Positions 20,746 through 36,283 of a DNA stretch of 64,000 nucleotides are shown one piece after another (within the stretch, counting starts at the first letter, position 1; each line of letters opens with the position of its first letter). The position numbers were made by a program, and so were the translations under genes. The DNA is taken from positions 314,422,238 through 314,486,237 of the forward strand of contig NC_133537.1 of assembly GCF_048544455.1 (NCBI RefSeq), written 5' to 3'. The notes below the pieces were generated by a model, which saw nothing but the letters and a program-made list of their open reading frames with translations, was not told the origin of the DNA and made no database searches. This DNA comes from Silene latifolia (taxonomy: Eukaryota > Streptophyta > Magnoliopsida > Caryophyllales > Caryophyllaceae).

Positions 20746-22469
20746 ATATCCTCGTCTGGAAATGACCAGGTATCTATTGTTTGTGCATCATTGATGGGGT
20801 TTTCTGCGAAGAATTCGGAAACGGCACGACCTTTTATTACTTTCAGAGGCACGTATTTGAGATCGAATTCTAAGAGCATCAAAGTCCATCTTGCTAGGCG
20901 TCCGTTGAGGACGGGTTTCTCGAAGAGGTATTTGACTGGATCCATTTTCGAGTATATTTTGACGGAGTAGCTAAGCATGTAATGGCGTAGCTTCTTCGTG
21001 GCCCACACAAGAGCGAGGCATGTCTTTTCGAGTTGTGAGTATTTGTACTCGTACTCCAAGAACTTCTTACTAAGGTAGTAGATAGCCCTTTCTTCACTTC
21101 CTACAGTTTGAGCTAGCATGGCACCCACGGCTGTTTCGGTTACCGTGAGATATAAACCAAGAGGTTGATCTTGTTGAGGTGGCATGAGCACTGGTGGTTT
21201 ATCCAATATTTCTTTGATTCGGTCAAATGCCTTTTGACAATCATCATCCCACATGGTGTGGTCTGTTTTCTTGAGTTTCTTGAAGATAGGCTCACAAATC
21301 ATGGTGAGTTTCGATATGAATCGACTTATATATTGCACTTTTCCCAGGAATCCTCTGACTTCTTTTTTTGTTTGAGGTTGTGGCATTTCGATCAGCGCCT
21401 TGATCTTGGAAGGGTCTATTTCTATACCTCGTTGGCTAACGACGTATCCCAGGAGTTTGCCAGACGTTACTCCGAATGTGCATTTCTGAGGGTTGAGCCT
21501 CATGTTGTACTTTTGTAGCTTTGCGAAAAATTTGTGAAGGTTCGCAATATGTCCCTCTCTATCCTTGGATTTGACAATCATGTCGTCTACGTATACCTCA
21601 ACTTCTTTATGCATCATGTCATGTAGGAGTGTAGTTGTGGTGCGTTGATATGTAGCTCCGGCGTTGATCAATCCAAACGGCATGACCGTATAGCAATAGG
21701 TTCCCCATTGAGTGACAAAGGCGGTCTTATGCATGTCTTCTATGGCCATCTTGATTTGGTTATAACCCGCGTACCCATCCATGAAGGATAGTAATGCGTG
21801 GTCCGCAGTATTGTCCACCAATATGTCGATGTGTGGTAAAGGAAAGTCATCTTTAGGACTTGCTTTGTTTAAGTCCCTAAAATCAACACAAACACGGATT
21901 CTCCCATCCTTTTTGGGTACAGGTACTATGTTGGCTACCCAGTCAGAATACTCGGAAACTTTGATGAACCCGGTTTTGAATTGCTTATCAACTTCTTCCT
22001 TAATCTTGAGAGCCCATTCCGTCCTCATTCGTCGAAACTTCTGTTTTACAGGCTTGAAACCTGGCTTAATCGGAATTTTATGTTCGGCGATATCCCTGTC
22101 GATCCCTGGCATGTCCTTGTAGGACCAAGCGAAAACGTCTTTGAACTCGTTTAGGAGGTCTATGAAATCGGCCCTTTCGGTAGAGCTCAAGGTAGTCCAT
22201 ATCCTAAGTTCTTGGGGTTCTAGTTCGGTTCCTACGTTGATGGGTTCGGTGTCCTCTATTACTGGCCCCCCTTCCCTTTCCTGTAGTATTTCTTTGGCTA
22301 CGTAGGGAGGTATTTCGATTGAGTCTGGGTCTTGGTCATCCTCAGTATCATCGTAAACAGAATTGCACTCAAGATAACACAAAGAGTAAGCAGAACCTAA
22401 TTTATTCATATTAAGGTTTGAGTAAAGTTGAAACAAAGAAGCCATCTGATCCATGGTCGGTGGCGGCAA
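20746..22469 (-). CDS. Reverse transcriptase and RNase H of the Tat-lineage element
   Basis: One open frame carries the RT: KKDGRIRVCVDFRDLNKA, FMDGYAGYNQI, FGLINAGATYQR and the catalytic VYVDDMIVKS. The connection follows (GFLGKVQYISRF), then the Ty3-type RNase H (LYLTVTETAVGAML, YYLSKKFLEYE, WATKKLRHYM). The N-terminal 90 residues are an acidic protease-RT linker. This is the least damaged part of the element. It would function only as part of a polyprotein, so the ATG used by the open frame is arbitrary. Confidence 0.8.
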
Positions 22470-23750
22470 AGGACGATGGTTGGGACATTTCCCGAACTAC
22501 TGTGACTACTCGAGGCTAAGCTAGGAGAAACAGAGGGAATGGGGATGATGACAGGAGGAGACTCCCTAATGACTTCTCTAGACTCCGACTCTGACTTCGA
22601 CTCTGACTCGAATTCATCGTCTTCTGGTTCTCCTTTGAACATCTCTCCTTCTCCAGTGGTGAGCTTGAAGAGTCTTCCTTGATTGTTGGTCCACTTTATT
22701 GACTTTCTCCATCCTTTCTGCTGACTCGCGTTAGTTTCTGTGATTAACGCGGTGGGGTTAAAGTGGTCGTCTTGAAGTATCATGGTAATGATCTCATCCT
22801 GCGCGGCTCTAACAAATTGATCTTCTTCGAACAATAGACTAACAGCTTGTTCGTCTAAGCAAGGTGCTTGACGGGTTTTAACGGTAGGAACCGTTTCTGG
22901 AGGGATGAAGTAACAATCGTGAAAGATCTCGATTCCAGCTAGCTTCCTCTCGAGATAATGCCAAGGCTCGGGAAAACCGTGACAGAGTTCTAGACTTCCT
23001 TCTTTAACAAAATACCCATTTAGGGTGGGGATATAAGGTCGCATTTGGACTCCTATATGCTTACGGTTTTGGACTTGAGCGAGCATTTCGAGAACCTCTT
23101 CTTTAGTGGGTTTGTACCCTAGTCCAAGTAATATTCTCTTTGAGTTGCCTTCCTTGTATGGTGCGAAGGTGTTTCTTCGAGTAGGGTTCAAAGGCATTCC
23201 AGGGAAGTATCCCTGGGATTTGAGTATGTGGTTGACCACCAAGTTGGAGTAGGGATCATAATATAAGGGTGCTAATTCCCTTTCTATGACACTTATGCTT
23301 TGGAAGCCCCCAAGTTCATATACTGGATCTGCAAGGACTTGATTGTTCGACTTCTTTTCGATTATTGCCTTGATGGGTGACGAAGTGATCGTCACCACTT
23401 TGCCATTTAGTGGGATCTTGATCTTTTGATGAAGGGTGGATGTTACTGCTTTGGAAGCGTGAATCTAAGGTCTTCCTAGAAGTATGTTGAAGGAAGCTTC
23501 AATGTCCACTATTTGGAAGTTAATCTTTCGCTCAATCGGCCCTGTGGCTATGGTTAGGTTAGCAAGTCCTACCACCTTTCATTGTGTACCATCATATGCA
23601 CGCACACCTTGATTGGTAGGGGTCCAATCCGACTCTTTCATGCCTAATTTGTATGCCGTTTTGAGGGATATGACGTTGACCGCAGAGCCATCATCTACCA
23701 AGGTCATTGGCACGTTCTTCTTTAGACAAATGACAGTGATGTAAAGAGCT
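22406..23750 (-). pseudogene. Aspartic protease and downstream linker of the Tat-lineage element
   Basis: The minus strand encodes LVDDGSAVNVISL, the retropepsin active-site motif, near 23690. It is followed by a flap-like region and ILLGRP near 23475. Stops occur after YDGTQ (about 23580) and after LLGRP (about 23466), and the frame changes near 23750 relative to gag. The long segment 23398-22406 is a hydrophilic linker (PVYELGGFQSISVIERELAP, and a Ser/Glu-rich stretch) leading into the RT. It overlaps the RT-containing frame by about 60 bp. Confidence 0.65.
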
Positions 23751-24342
23751 AATTGTGACTAGCGCCAAAAGGTGGCAAATCTTCGTCTGAGAAAGTAATA
23801 GGATTACTTAGCTTCGGTGATTCTTGGAAGGCCAAGTTGACTACATCTTCTGGTGTCGAGTTATGTGCTACATTTAGTTTGGCCAAAGCTTGCAATAAAG
23901 CTTGGCGATGTGGGAATGAGCTTGCTACTAATTGCCAGACTGAAAGATCAGCTTTTGTCTTCTGTAATTGATTGAGCAAATGATCAGTAGAGTCATCTTC
24001 ATTATCATTTGGTGTGATAACGTTGGTTGGGCCATTTTGAATACTGCTTTGATATGGACGTCCCGAACGAGTTAGGTGGTCCACATCTTGGTCTTCACCA
24101 TTTCAGACTATTTCTTTGACTAGGGAGTTTTCGATGAGGTACTCGTCCTCATCATCGTCGGCCCAAACTCCATTGATTGCAGCTAGTTCCCTCATTCTCA
24201 TGATTTGATCTTCTAGTCGTATGATTTGGTCGACTAGTCTATCAACCACGGCGACTATTTCTTGCATAGTAGCGTTTTGAGAGAAGATTAGTGACACATG
24301 CTCCTTGGGTGTTGCGTTGGGATCACGTAAAGTTGTCACCAC
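23751..24342 (-). pseudogene. C-terminal gag/linker fragments
   Basis: Two open pieces (24342-24103 and 24084-23749) are separated by a stop. They contain a coiled-coil-like stretch (VDRLVDQIIRLEDQIMRMRE), then LTRSGRPYQ and a helical part (HRQALLQALAKLNVAHN). Order and position fit the gag-protease junction of Tat-lineage elements. No specific function is visible. Confidence 0.5.
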
Positions 24343-24345
24343 ATT

Positions 24346-25737
24346 TTATAATTCCCAAACTTGTCTATCCACACTCCTTGCCCATGTGATGAACTCGGAA
24401 ATGGTTGGGGAGATAGTGGAGTAGAACCCTTCATTCTCGATTGCATGGATTTTATCTTCAATTGGAGAAATGAGGTGTGAACAATCTAAGGTAGATTCGT
24501 CACTTGTAATCACTAGAACTCCAAGAGGATTCTGAGTGTTGTTGGGTTTACCTCCCGGCGGTATTGGTAGTCGGCCATCTTCAATCATGTCTTGAAGTAC
24601 ATTCTTCAACTTGTAGCATTTCTCCGTGTCATGCCCTTTGCCCCTATGGTATTCACAGTATGAGTTCTCGTCCCAGAATTTGGATTTCTTTTCAGGTTCG
24701 GGAGTAGGTCCTATGGGTTGGAGTTTGCCTTGTTTCATTAACCTTTTTAGAGCGTTGGAGTAAGTATCCCCAAGATTTGTGAATTTCCTTGGTGGGGTAC
24801 TTTTTTTGGATGGCTCGAGAAGGTTAACTTCATCAGTCTTGCTAGTGGAGCCGTAAGAACGACTTGTTGAGCCTTGATATCCTCGACCTACCGTTTTGGA
24901 CAAGAGCCCTTTACGGATGTCATCTTCAATCCTTGTCCCTAGTACGGTTAAGTCCTTCAAAGTTTTGATGTTTTGGTATCTCAAACGGTTGGCATAAATG
25001 GGTTTGAGATTGTCCACGAACTTCTCCACAAGGGTAGCCTCATCCGGGCGTTCAACTAGTTGGGTACTAGTCTTCCTCCACCTACTTAGGAAGTCGGTTA
25101 ATCCTTCTTTGTCATTTTGGGTAAGAACCTCTAGAGTGCGCATGTTGACTTGGATCTCGGCATTATCCGCATATTGCTTGGCAAACTCGATCGCGGCATC
25201 TTCCCAAGTAGTGATCTTCTTGTGATCTAAAGAGTAGAACCATTGCTTCGGTATGGTGTCAAGAGATGAAGGAAAGATCCTTAAGAACATATCAGGTTTG
25301 ATGCCTTTGATAGACATATAATCCTTGAAGGCGCGGATGTGGTTCAAAGGGTTTTCGTGCCCCTTGAATTTAGGGATATCCGTCATATTGAAGTTGGTTG
25401 GAAATTTGGAGTTGACGGCCTCATACTTGCGATTATTCTCTCTATAAATGTCATCTCCTTTAAGGTACATTAATTGCTCCTCTAAGTATTGGAGTCTTTT
25501 CCCAGCTACAGTCAGCCCCATGGGAGGATTTTCGTCCTTGGATTCATCCGCGTAGTCGCCCACTACTTCACTTTCATGAGGAGGCAATCTCCCCTCCACG
25601 GCATAGATCCGGCCCTCGATGGTGTCATGGCGATCATACACTTGGTCTTGAGTAACTTGGATTTGAGCTAGTGCGGCTAGGATTCGATCATTACCATCTT
25701 GAAGTTGGTGGAGGTTTGTTTCGCTGGTTCCAGGCAT
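24346..25737 (-). CDS. Gag of the Tat-lineage element
   Basis: A 463-aa open frame starts with ATG at 25737. The retrotransposon gag core is recognisable: FKGHENPLNHIRAFKDYMSI, then WFYSLDHKKITTWEDAAIEFA and FLSRWRKTSTQL. A zinc-knuckle-like YCEYHRGKGHDTEKCYKL follows near residue 360. An N-terminal coiled coil precedes the core. The frame is intact to 24346, ending shortly before the next fragment. Confidence 0.75.
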   Translation of the reverse strand: MPGTSETNLHQLQDGNDRILAALAQIQVTQDQVYDRHDTIEGRIYAVEGRLPPHESEVVGDYADESKDENPPMGLTVAGKRLQYLEEQLMYLKGDDIYRENNRKYEAVNSKFPTNFNMTDIPKFKGHENPLNHIRAFKDYMSIKGIKPDMFLRIFPSSLDTIPKQWFYSLDHKKITTWEDAAIEFAKQYADNAEIQVNMRTLEVLTQNDKEGLTDFLSRWRKTSTQLVERPDEATLVEKFVDNLKPIYANRLRYQNIKTLKDLTVLGTRIEDDIRKGLLSKTVGRGYQGSTSRSYGSTSKTDEVNLLEPSKKSTPPRKFTNLGDTYSNALKRLMKQGKLQPIGPTPEPEKKSKFWDENSYCEYHRGKGHDTEKCYKLKNVLQDMIEDGRLPIPPGGKPNNTQNPLGVLVITSDESTLDCSHLISPIEDKIHAIENEGFYSTISPTISEFITWARSVDRQVWEL

Positions 25738-26511
25738 CTTGAAAACTGGATAAGAGACCGATGAATCAAAACACGATCGACCATTCTAACACACTTGCTA
25801 AAGGAAGAAATGTTTTTAACTCGTGAAGTGGGTGTGTGCCACTTGTGTTGAGTGAGCTTTGAAGAAAGGACAAAATTTTGAAAATGTGTATCCTAGTCAA
25901 CTGTAGTGTAGTTGTAGGAGTGGACTCGAAGTGAGGTTTTGAAATGGGCTTGTGGCCCGAATTTTGACTCGACAAACGGACAGAGTTTTGACTTGGTTTT
26001 GCACTAATCCAATGGCCTTTTCGAAATTTTGATTAAAAAAAGGGTTTTGATTTTTGCAAAAATCGTCATGGTTTCGTTTAGAAATGGTGATCACGTAAGG
26101 TAAAAACATTTATATAAGCATTATAACGGGATGCTGAGTGCATTTAAAAGGGTTTTGGTTTAAAGGGTGGGTTGCCATACCGAACCATCAAACCCGAAGT
26201 CTGTGGAGAGGCTCGTACCAAACAAGAGTAAGGCCGATTCCTAGTCCATTTCCTCAAGTAGTGAAGGCCCTTGATACAAACAAGAGTAAGCATCATGGTA
26301 TGGATGACGTCAATCGCTATCCATCTTTAGGCCCAAATAAGAATTAGGACCGTTTAGACGGGACGATTGGTCGAATAGGTTGGGTTGGGCCTAGGAAGGC
26401 CGAATGAAACGATCTAGGAAGACCGAGTAATGAAAACCGACAATTGTCTTGTACAAACTATTCCCTAACCTTGTTCAAGTTTCACCCTTTTGGCTACACG
26501 TAAGTGTATTA
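25738..26511. other. 5' leader of the Tat-lineage element
   Basis: The non-coding region between the PBS and the gag ATG (minus strand) is about 770 bp. Short ORFs here have no recognisable features. Repeated AAACAAGAGTAAG (26220 and 26278) is visible. Confidence 0.5.
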
Positions 26512-26529
26512 TCCCCAGCGGAGTCGCCA
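26512..26529 (-). other. Primer binding site
   Basis: The minus strand reads TGGCGACTCCGCTGGGGA three bases inside the 5' LTR. This matches my memory of the tRNA-Arg-type PBS of Ogre/Tat elements; the tRNA identity was not verified. Confidence 0.65.
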
Positions 26530-26532
26530 AAC

Positions 26533-28959
26533 TGTGGACAGTGGGGGGCCCACGAGGGCGCTTGGGAGGAAGAGAACAAGCGTTTGCATTTTTGTTGGAG
26601 TCGCCACCAATTTTTATGCGAAATTGGAACCGTTCGAATACCTCGTGTCATGTCAAGACACAAAGTAAAGACATGAACACTAAGCAATCGTTACCCTTAG
26701 CATTCTATGTCTAGAATGACTCTCGTGGATGCCAATGAACACGGATGTTCACAGAGATCTGGAGTAAGGGGTGAGGGTACGTATTAGGAAGCTCTTTTGA
26801 TCGAACAGCTAATCCCGCCCGCCTCGATAGCGGCCTCTACTAATGATTAGGGACATCATCTATACTTGATATATCGTCGATTATATGCATGCAATGCAAC
26901 ATCCAAGTTTTGATCCTAGCATGTGAAGAATTAACTAAGTCAGTTGACACGTAATTAGCAAACAATTGGGTCGAAGTAGGATTTAATGCTCAATTACATG
27001 TGAGAACATACAAATGATATGAAATTCAATGATAAAATTACGATAATAATAAATTACAATAATTACATCGGACTAGGCGATTTATGTCGAAATACCTTTA
27101 AAACGGATAATTTGAGAAAAAGAATAAAAGAATGAATCAACGAACAAGTCAGAAGGTGATAATACGAGTAATAATTAATTATACGTAAGCTAATTAAACT
27201 AGGTCAGGCAACAACGAAGTTCAGAGACAGAACTCAACCTGGAACAGGCGCAGCAGGACTGCGCCCTTTGGAAGAGGCGCAACAGTTGCAGCGTCTGTTC
27301 CAAGGGTGAGTTCTGGCTGTGAAGCCGGAATTGCAAATCGTTAATATTAATTGGTGAATTTAATGGTTAATTAAAATATTTACTCGGATGAAAGTGATTA
27401 TCAGGCTGTTTACATGTGATTAATGGTCATAAAAGCAATAAAACATGGATGAGACGGATGCAAACGAATTATTTACATGAACGAATGATTGATTAGTGAC
27501 ATGGGTGAACTAAATAGGTTAAACAAGACAAATTAATGACAAATTAATGACGAACATGCGATAAATATGACAATAAACAGATGAAAATATGTCAAAGGTC
27601 GAATTCCAGAAACCCGATATGAACAAATCGAATTTCTACAACCCGTATTGAATTTAATGACGAAAACCCGCAAATATGAGATTATAAGGGATTTAAGTCG
27701 AATTTATGATGGATAGAATATGTTAATGACGATAATTAATATACAGGTGAAATTATAAGCTATTATGTCAAAGAATTAACGAGAAACAAACGAAACAAAT
27801 AAAAAGACGAACGAATTACAGAGGACGAAGGAAGAAGAAAGGAAGCAGGAACTGCGGCAGCCTCACGAAGAGGCGCAGCAGGTGCTGCGTCCCTTCGAAG
27901 AGGCGCAACAGTTGCTGCGTCCTTTCTCGACGGTCTGTCTTATGGAAATCCGCAAAAAAAGAGATTTTAAAGTACGGTTTTAGAAATCGGTTTTAAGGAG
28001 GTATTTTCGACATAAACCTTACATTAATGATGATACAAAAAGTAAAGAACAATAATAAAAGAAGGATTTACACCTCAGACTTATATGTTTGACGAAACGA
28101 GAAGGACTAAGTTATTAACGATGCTCGACTCGAACTATAATGCAAATATGAAAGTGCCCTCGTAAGAGGAAAACGATTAAGATTGATTAAGTTGATTGAT
28201 GTGGAGTTGGTCAAATTGGTCGGTCATGCAAACGAGGCTGGTACTCAGAAGGATCCGAGCTTACGTGGTCGAATGTTCAAGCACGTAGACCCCAAAAAGT
28301 AAGAACAAAGGTCTAGAATACAAAGGGAGAAGAGAAGGGCGGACACTCGCGTGAGAAATATGAGGAGCGAAGGCTCCTATTTATACTAATCACGTGGAGG
28401 AATTAGGGTTTCAGAGAGTCTTTGGAAGTGAATCTCGGAAAGATATGAAAAAGATACGAAAAATACTCAGAAAAGGACTTGGGAAGAGGCGCGCGATCTG
28501 CGTCTCTTGGAAGAGCGCGACACTGCTGCGTCTGTTCCCAAGTGGTTTCCTGCTGCGGAAGAAAGATTTCCGTATTTGAGTTATAGAAGGACGGAATAAT
28601 TCGGTTTTCCTTAATATCTTGTGTGAATATTACGGGAAATTGTTTATCAAAGGATAAAGATTGTGAAATATTTATAAAATATGGAATAGAAATATCCGGA
28701 ACATTCCAGAACATTCTGACTCGGGATTTAATGGTTATCAGAAAATGAAGACGGTTTCAGGCCCGGACTCCAAATGTACTCTAATTAATGTCAAAACGAC
28801 CGTATCGGCACGTAGATGACAACTAAGAGGTAGACATTAGTATTTGAGCAATCACTTGACGATAAACTTACGAACTGTCACAAATCGTTCCGCGTAGCAA
28901 ACATGCGGCCCAATCATCACCGGGTGGTTTGCGAGAGGTGCAGAAATGAGGTATCTACA
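26533..28959 (-). repeat. 5' LTR of the Tat-lineage element
   Basis: This is the partner of 13543-15965. Motif clusters lie at 27241-27303, 27866-27922 and 28481-28538. By eye, differences between the two LTRs concentrate in those clusters. Confidence 0.9.
28378..28385 (-). promoter_or_regulatory. LTR promoter TATA box
   Basis: The minus strand reads CACGTG...TATAAATAGGAGCC: a consensus TATA box with a G-box (28391-28396) directly upstream. Transcription would start near 28350 and run toward gag. The same box is at 15379-15386 in the other LTR. Confidence 0.6.
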
Positions 28960-28964
28960 GTTAT
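28960..28964. other. Target-site duplication, right (GTTAT)
   Basis: GTTAT immediately follows the LTR terminus GGTATCTACA and matches 13538-13542. Confidence 0.85.
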
Positions 28965-32430
<3,466 letters not shown>

Positions 32431-32435
32431 ATGAT

Positions 32436-33240
32436 AAACTGAATCAATTAAAAGGATAAAAGTTATTACTTTAATTTAGATATCAAGCAAACCAAGTTAA
32501 TAATCTAAACTAACAAAAGATTAATAATTACTGACATTTTGATCAGTAATGAAAGCAAATAATAATCAACGGAATAAAGAACAATAGATTAGAATAATAT
32601 TTGAAAAATGAAAGGTAAAGACGATCTCACAATCGATTAATCGGTAGCTTCAAAAGTTGAACAAGAAGGGAGGAATTAGTTCCTCATAATAGATCTAGAG
32701 TAATTAGGTTTTTTAAAAGAATTTTAGAAGTCTTTTCTAAAACTAAAGTAATACGACTCAAGTACTCTCTAAAGAAAGTCAACTAAACAAATATTAGTCA
32801 ATGCAAATCTCGGAACAAACCGCGTAAAAGTAAACAACACAAGCCTTCATAGTCGATTTGAGTGACAACTTGTATGAACCAGTGTCGAATGTTTGTCGAA
32901 CCATTGTCGAACACCTGTTGAATAATTCCCTGTTCGCCATGGCTGATTTGCGTGACTGAAACCATTGTCGAACGTCTGTTCGAATACCTAAAGAACAAGT
33001 GTGATCGATAATTACACAATGTAACTCATAAAGTACCACCTTTAACACTTGAACTTTACTAAATCGTCGATCCTCTTAATACATACTAAAATCGTCTCAT
33101 CAACTTCCCCAAATTTAGATCTTTACTCATCCTTATGTAAACTCAAATGACTCAATAAAATGCTCGATCTCTCAAGTTGTGTGTTATCATGAACGTCTGA
33201 CAGAGAATGTTGGTGCTTGTAATAGTTGAGGATAGTGGAT
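32436..33240. other. Unidentified AT-rich repeat with TGTCGAAC motif cluster
   Basis: Continuation of the host of the solo LTR. 32876-32992 holds imperfect repeats of ATTGTCGAAC..CTGTTCGAA, an inverted-type motif. No gene is seen. Confidence 0.35.
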
Positions 33241-33409
33241 AGCCATGATTCCTTTCCCTTTTAATTTCAATCCGAACAGACAAATAAAATGGGGATATTC
33301 CCATTCCTTTCCCCCTTGTCTCTCTTGTCGATTACATTTTCTTTTGTTTTGTTGTACCAAACGCCCCTTAAGAAAATAAGAAATCTGAAAATTTTTCTAA
33401 CGCATTTAC

Positions 33410-33715
33410 TTAAGGCGTTTGGTTCGAGGGAAAGGAATAGAATGAATTGGAATGTCATACCATTATGGAATGGATTCTAAATCCCATACTTGGTTTATAT
33501 TGTTTGGTTGAACCTTGGAATGGAATGAAATGTCAAATATTATTAAATAGAGTTAGAATCTTGGGGTAAGGGCTGGGTATGAGATTAGAGAGCGTTGAAA
33601 TGGATTTGTAATCCATGGAAATTCTAACTCCGTTAAAAAATGGCTCAACCAAACATTAGAATGGATTAAATCCATTCCATTACATTCCAACTCTCCCAAC
33701 CAAACTTCCCCTTAA
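33410..33715. mobile_element. MITE with TTAA flanks
   Basis: It begins TTAAGGCGTTTGGTTCGAGG and ends CCAACCAAACTTCCCCTTAA. The termini are imperfect inverted repeats (GTTTGGTT core) bounded by TTAA on both sides, about 300 bp in all. A second truncated end of the same type (ACCAAACGCCCCTTAAG) lies just left at 33356-33372, probably the remains of an adjacent copy. Confidence 0.5.
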
Positions 33716-34012
33716 ATAAGGAAACAATGAAATTTCATTTCTTACTATTATTCTTTCACTAAATATAATTTTTCATCAAACACTAATATTCCCATTTAAC
33801 TATAAACTATAATCTTATTAATTAAAATAAAATAAATTTGGTATAAATTTACAAACTATAAACTACTAATAAATCTTTCATTGGTATTATTCTTAAAGAA
33901 AGACTTGATATTACCTACGGTGACCAAAAAACGTTCATGAAAATAATCTGTGAAAATTTATGAAATGAAATCATTAAATTTTATTTAAGAAAATAGACTT
34001 TTTATTATAATA

Positions 34013-34212
34013 TACTCCCTCCTAGTCGCTCATTTCAACCCCCTTTCCTTTTTCACGATAGTCAGATTTTCTTCTCTCTTTCCTTTTTTGGAAAGGTTTG
34101 TGTGGTCCAAATTCATTTGCACGTGGGATAGAGTGTTTTGTGTGGTCTAAAATCATTTCCTTATTTCTTGTGCAAAATGAAAGGGGAAGAAATAAACGAC
34201 TAGGAGAGAGTA
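34013..34212. mobile_element. Stowaway-type (Tc1/mariner) MITE
   Basis: TA target duplication at 34013-34014 and 34211-34212. The left end CTCCCTCCTAGTCGCTCATT pairs with the right end AATAAACGACTAGGAGAGAG (about 18 of 21 positions). The CTCCCTC start is typical of plant Stowaway elements. Length is 196 bp without the TA. Confidence 0.8.
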
Positions 34213-34440
34213 CATTTCATGGCAGTATTTTGCTTAGTTTTACAACCAAATTTTATTCTCAAGCCAAATACAATGAAGTAAAATATGAATATCCATGAGG
34301 TGTTTGTTTATAATGTAAATAGTAAAAACTAAAAAGAACACCTATATATATATTTTACCTCATTGTAGTATAATGTAAACCTAAGACTAACACAAAGGTG
34401 GAATTGTGTTATAACATTGGCTCTGATTACCAATTTTCAG

Positions 34441-36283
34441 TGTAATGGTGAGGGTCTCTTATGTTTTGAGAGACTCAAAGCTGAAATCAACAAACTATAG
34501 GGTTGTTTAGAATCAGAGTAGCAGCACCTTAAAACAAGGACTAAATTCTTGGACAAACAAAGGAATTTGAGACTATTTTTGTGGGATAAATTTCTGAAAT
34601 AAGATGCAACAAAGAAAAGGGATATAATTATCAAATTAATTCTCAAGCAAGCACAGAAGACTAACTCAACAATTTGGGAGCCTAAGATTGAATTAATCAA
34701 GCAAGCACAGACTAACTCACTCTCACACAAACAACGTGACTCAAAACAGTTCAAGCAAGCACAGACTTGTTCTAAGACACACCACCAGGTCTTTGATCAA
34801 TACCTAAGCAAGCACAAGGTATCATTAAGCCTGACTCTTAACTAAGCAAGATGCACAAGTTAAAGAGATTCAATTTTGAGAAAACTCTCATTTTTTCATT
34901 TCAATATAATCTGAATATTACAATGGAGAATGGCTCTTTATATAGAGCTTATAAGTGCAGCAAAATAAAACTCTAAGAAGAAATCTAACCATTGATGTAA
35001 AACTACTTTAATCTAAGGATTGATTTTGAATAATGTAAGAGGACAAATTGATAGGACCTGAATGTCTACTATTAAAAACAAATAAGAGCTGTTGTAGTGT
35101 CTTCTTTTATAGCTGAAAGTTCGTCCTTGCAGTAGAGAACAGAAAAGAGGAGACAAGGAGAAGAAGAGGACAAGCTGTCACTTTCATTGTGTCTCCTCAA
35201 AAGTAAACTGCTTTTGATTACATGTGAGAGTCTCCTTTTCTTGTTTTCTGATGCTCACATACTTGGAATCATTTAGATATCATTTGGCATCCCTGGACGT
35301 GCCACTCAAGCCATGTAATTGGACAGGAATGCCTCTGTTGCACACATAATGCAAAACAGACAACTTAGTATCATTCAGAAATCAGGCCTTCCTTCCAGGA
35401 GCCGTAACTTGTTGTTCCGGATGAACTAGGGTGCCTCCCTTATACCAATGGAAAGCTAAATGAGTTAGATTCCTCGTCCAATTGGAATCGGTCAAAGATC
35501 CTGTCTGGATCTTCAGTTATAGGCCTTTGAGTGAGTTCAGGTCAGCACTGAACTATACAACAGCTTTCACATATCTGCCTTGTATTCAAAAAATCATATC
35601 TCTTGCTTTAGGATGAAATAAAATGCCTCACGGGTGCCAAATGAAAGTTAAAGGAGCTAGACTTCATGTCCAAAAAGAATCACCTAAAAATATGGTTTGG
35701 AACTTGAGATATAAATTTTTGAGTAAGAACAGGTCAGGAATGACTGTTAAGCAGTTTTTCATGTGCAGTATCAAAAACTTTGAAAAATCATATCTTGCAA
35801 CTCAAATTGGCTAAAATACCCATGATAGCTCAAATGAAAGCTAAGGGAGTTAACTTTAACCTCCAAAAAGAATCAATCAAAAATAACCTATAGATTTTGA
35901 GGTATTCAAAATTGAACACTGACAGGTCATTTCAGAAAACTGAATTGCATTCCTGCATGACAGTCTTTGAAGCTTGATTGTGAAAAATATACACGGTTAA
36001 AGTTGCTGATTCTAACTTCATAGGAATGTAGAATTCTTCAAGATTTTATCCATATAAAGAACGTATTTTCTAACTATGTAAAACTCCAGATATGATCATC
36101 TGAAGTTAGACCTGAATTCTGAGACTGTCTGGGAGTATTCCAGGTTTTCAGAGCTTTATTTTGCTTATTCCTGGATTCATTTGGCTTCTCCTTGACTTGG
36201 ACCTTGATGTGATCAATGGAAAAATGTAGAGATCCCTATCCTGAAGTGAAAATTGAGAGACCCATGCTCCAACTCCTGTTGCA
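34441..36283 (-). repeat. Probable LTR of a truncated copia-like element
   Basis: The minus strand has TTGGTAATCAGAGCCA (34418-34433), close to the initiator-tRNA-Met PBS, a few bases inside a possible LTR terminus at 34441 (TGTAATGG on plus). The right limit (TTGCA at 36283) is a guess. Internal sequence is cut short by the MITE side. Repeated AAGCAAGCACAGA units occur at about 34646-34760, and a ~190-bp repeat at 35400-36040. Confidence 0.35.
35400..36040. repeat. Diverged ~190-bp tandem repeat, three to four copies
   Basis: Similar blocks AAAGCTAAATGAGTTAGATT, AAAGTTAAAGGAGCTAGACT and AAAGCTAAGGGAGTTAACTT lie at about 35452, 35643 and 35838 (spacing 191 and 195 bp). Each is followed by a CCAAAAAGAATC-like block and an AACAGGTCAG-like block. 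A weaker fourth block is near 35997. Confidence 0.6.

Larger units (their letters stand above)
13543..28959 (-). mobile_element. Complete Tat/Ogre-lineage Ty3/gypsy retrotransposon
   Basis: Two LTRs of about 2.42 kb (13543-15965 and 26533-28959) flank gag, protease, reverse transcriptase, RNase H, a second archaeal-type RNase H and integrase, all read on the minus strand. The dual RNase H is diagnostic of the Tat lineage, as known for Tat, Ogre and Retand. A PBS, a polypurine tract and a 5-bp target duplication GTTAT are all present. All polyprotein segments have stops or frame changes. An extra antisense gene lies between the integrase and the 3' LTR. The LTRs are near identical outside the GC-rich motif clusters, so the insertion is young relative to the MULE it landed in. 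Confidence 0.9.
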
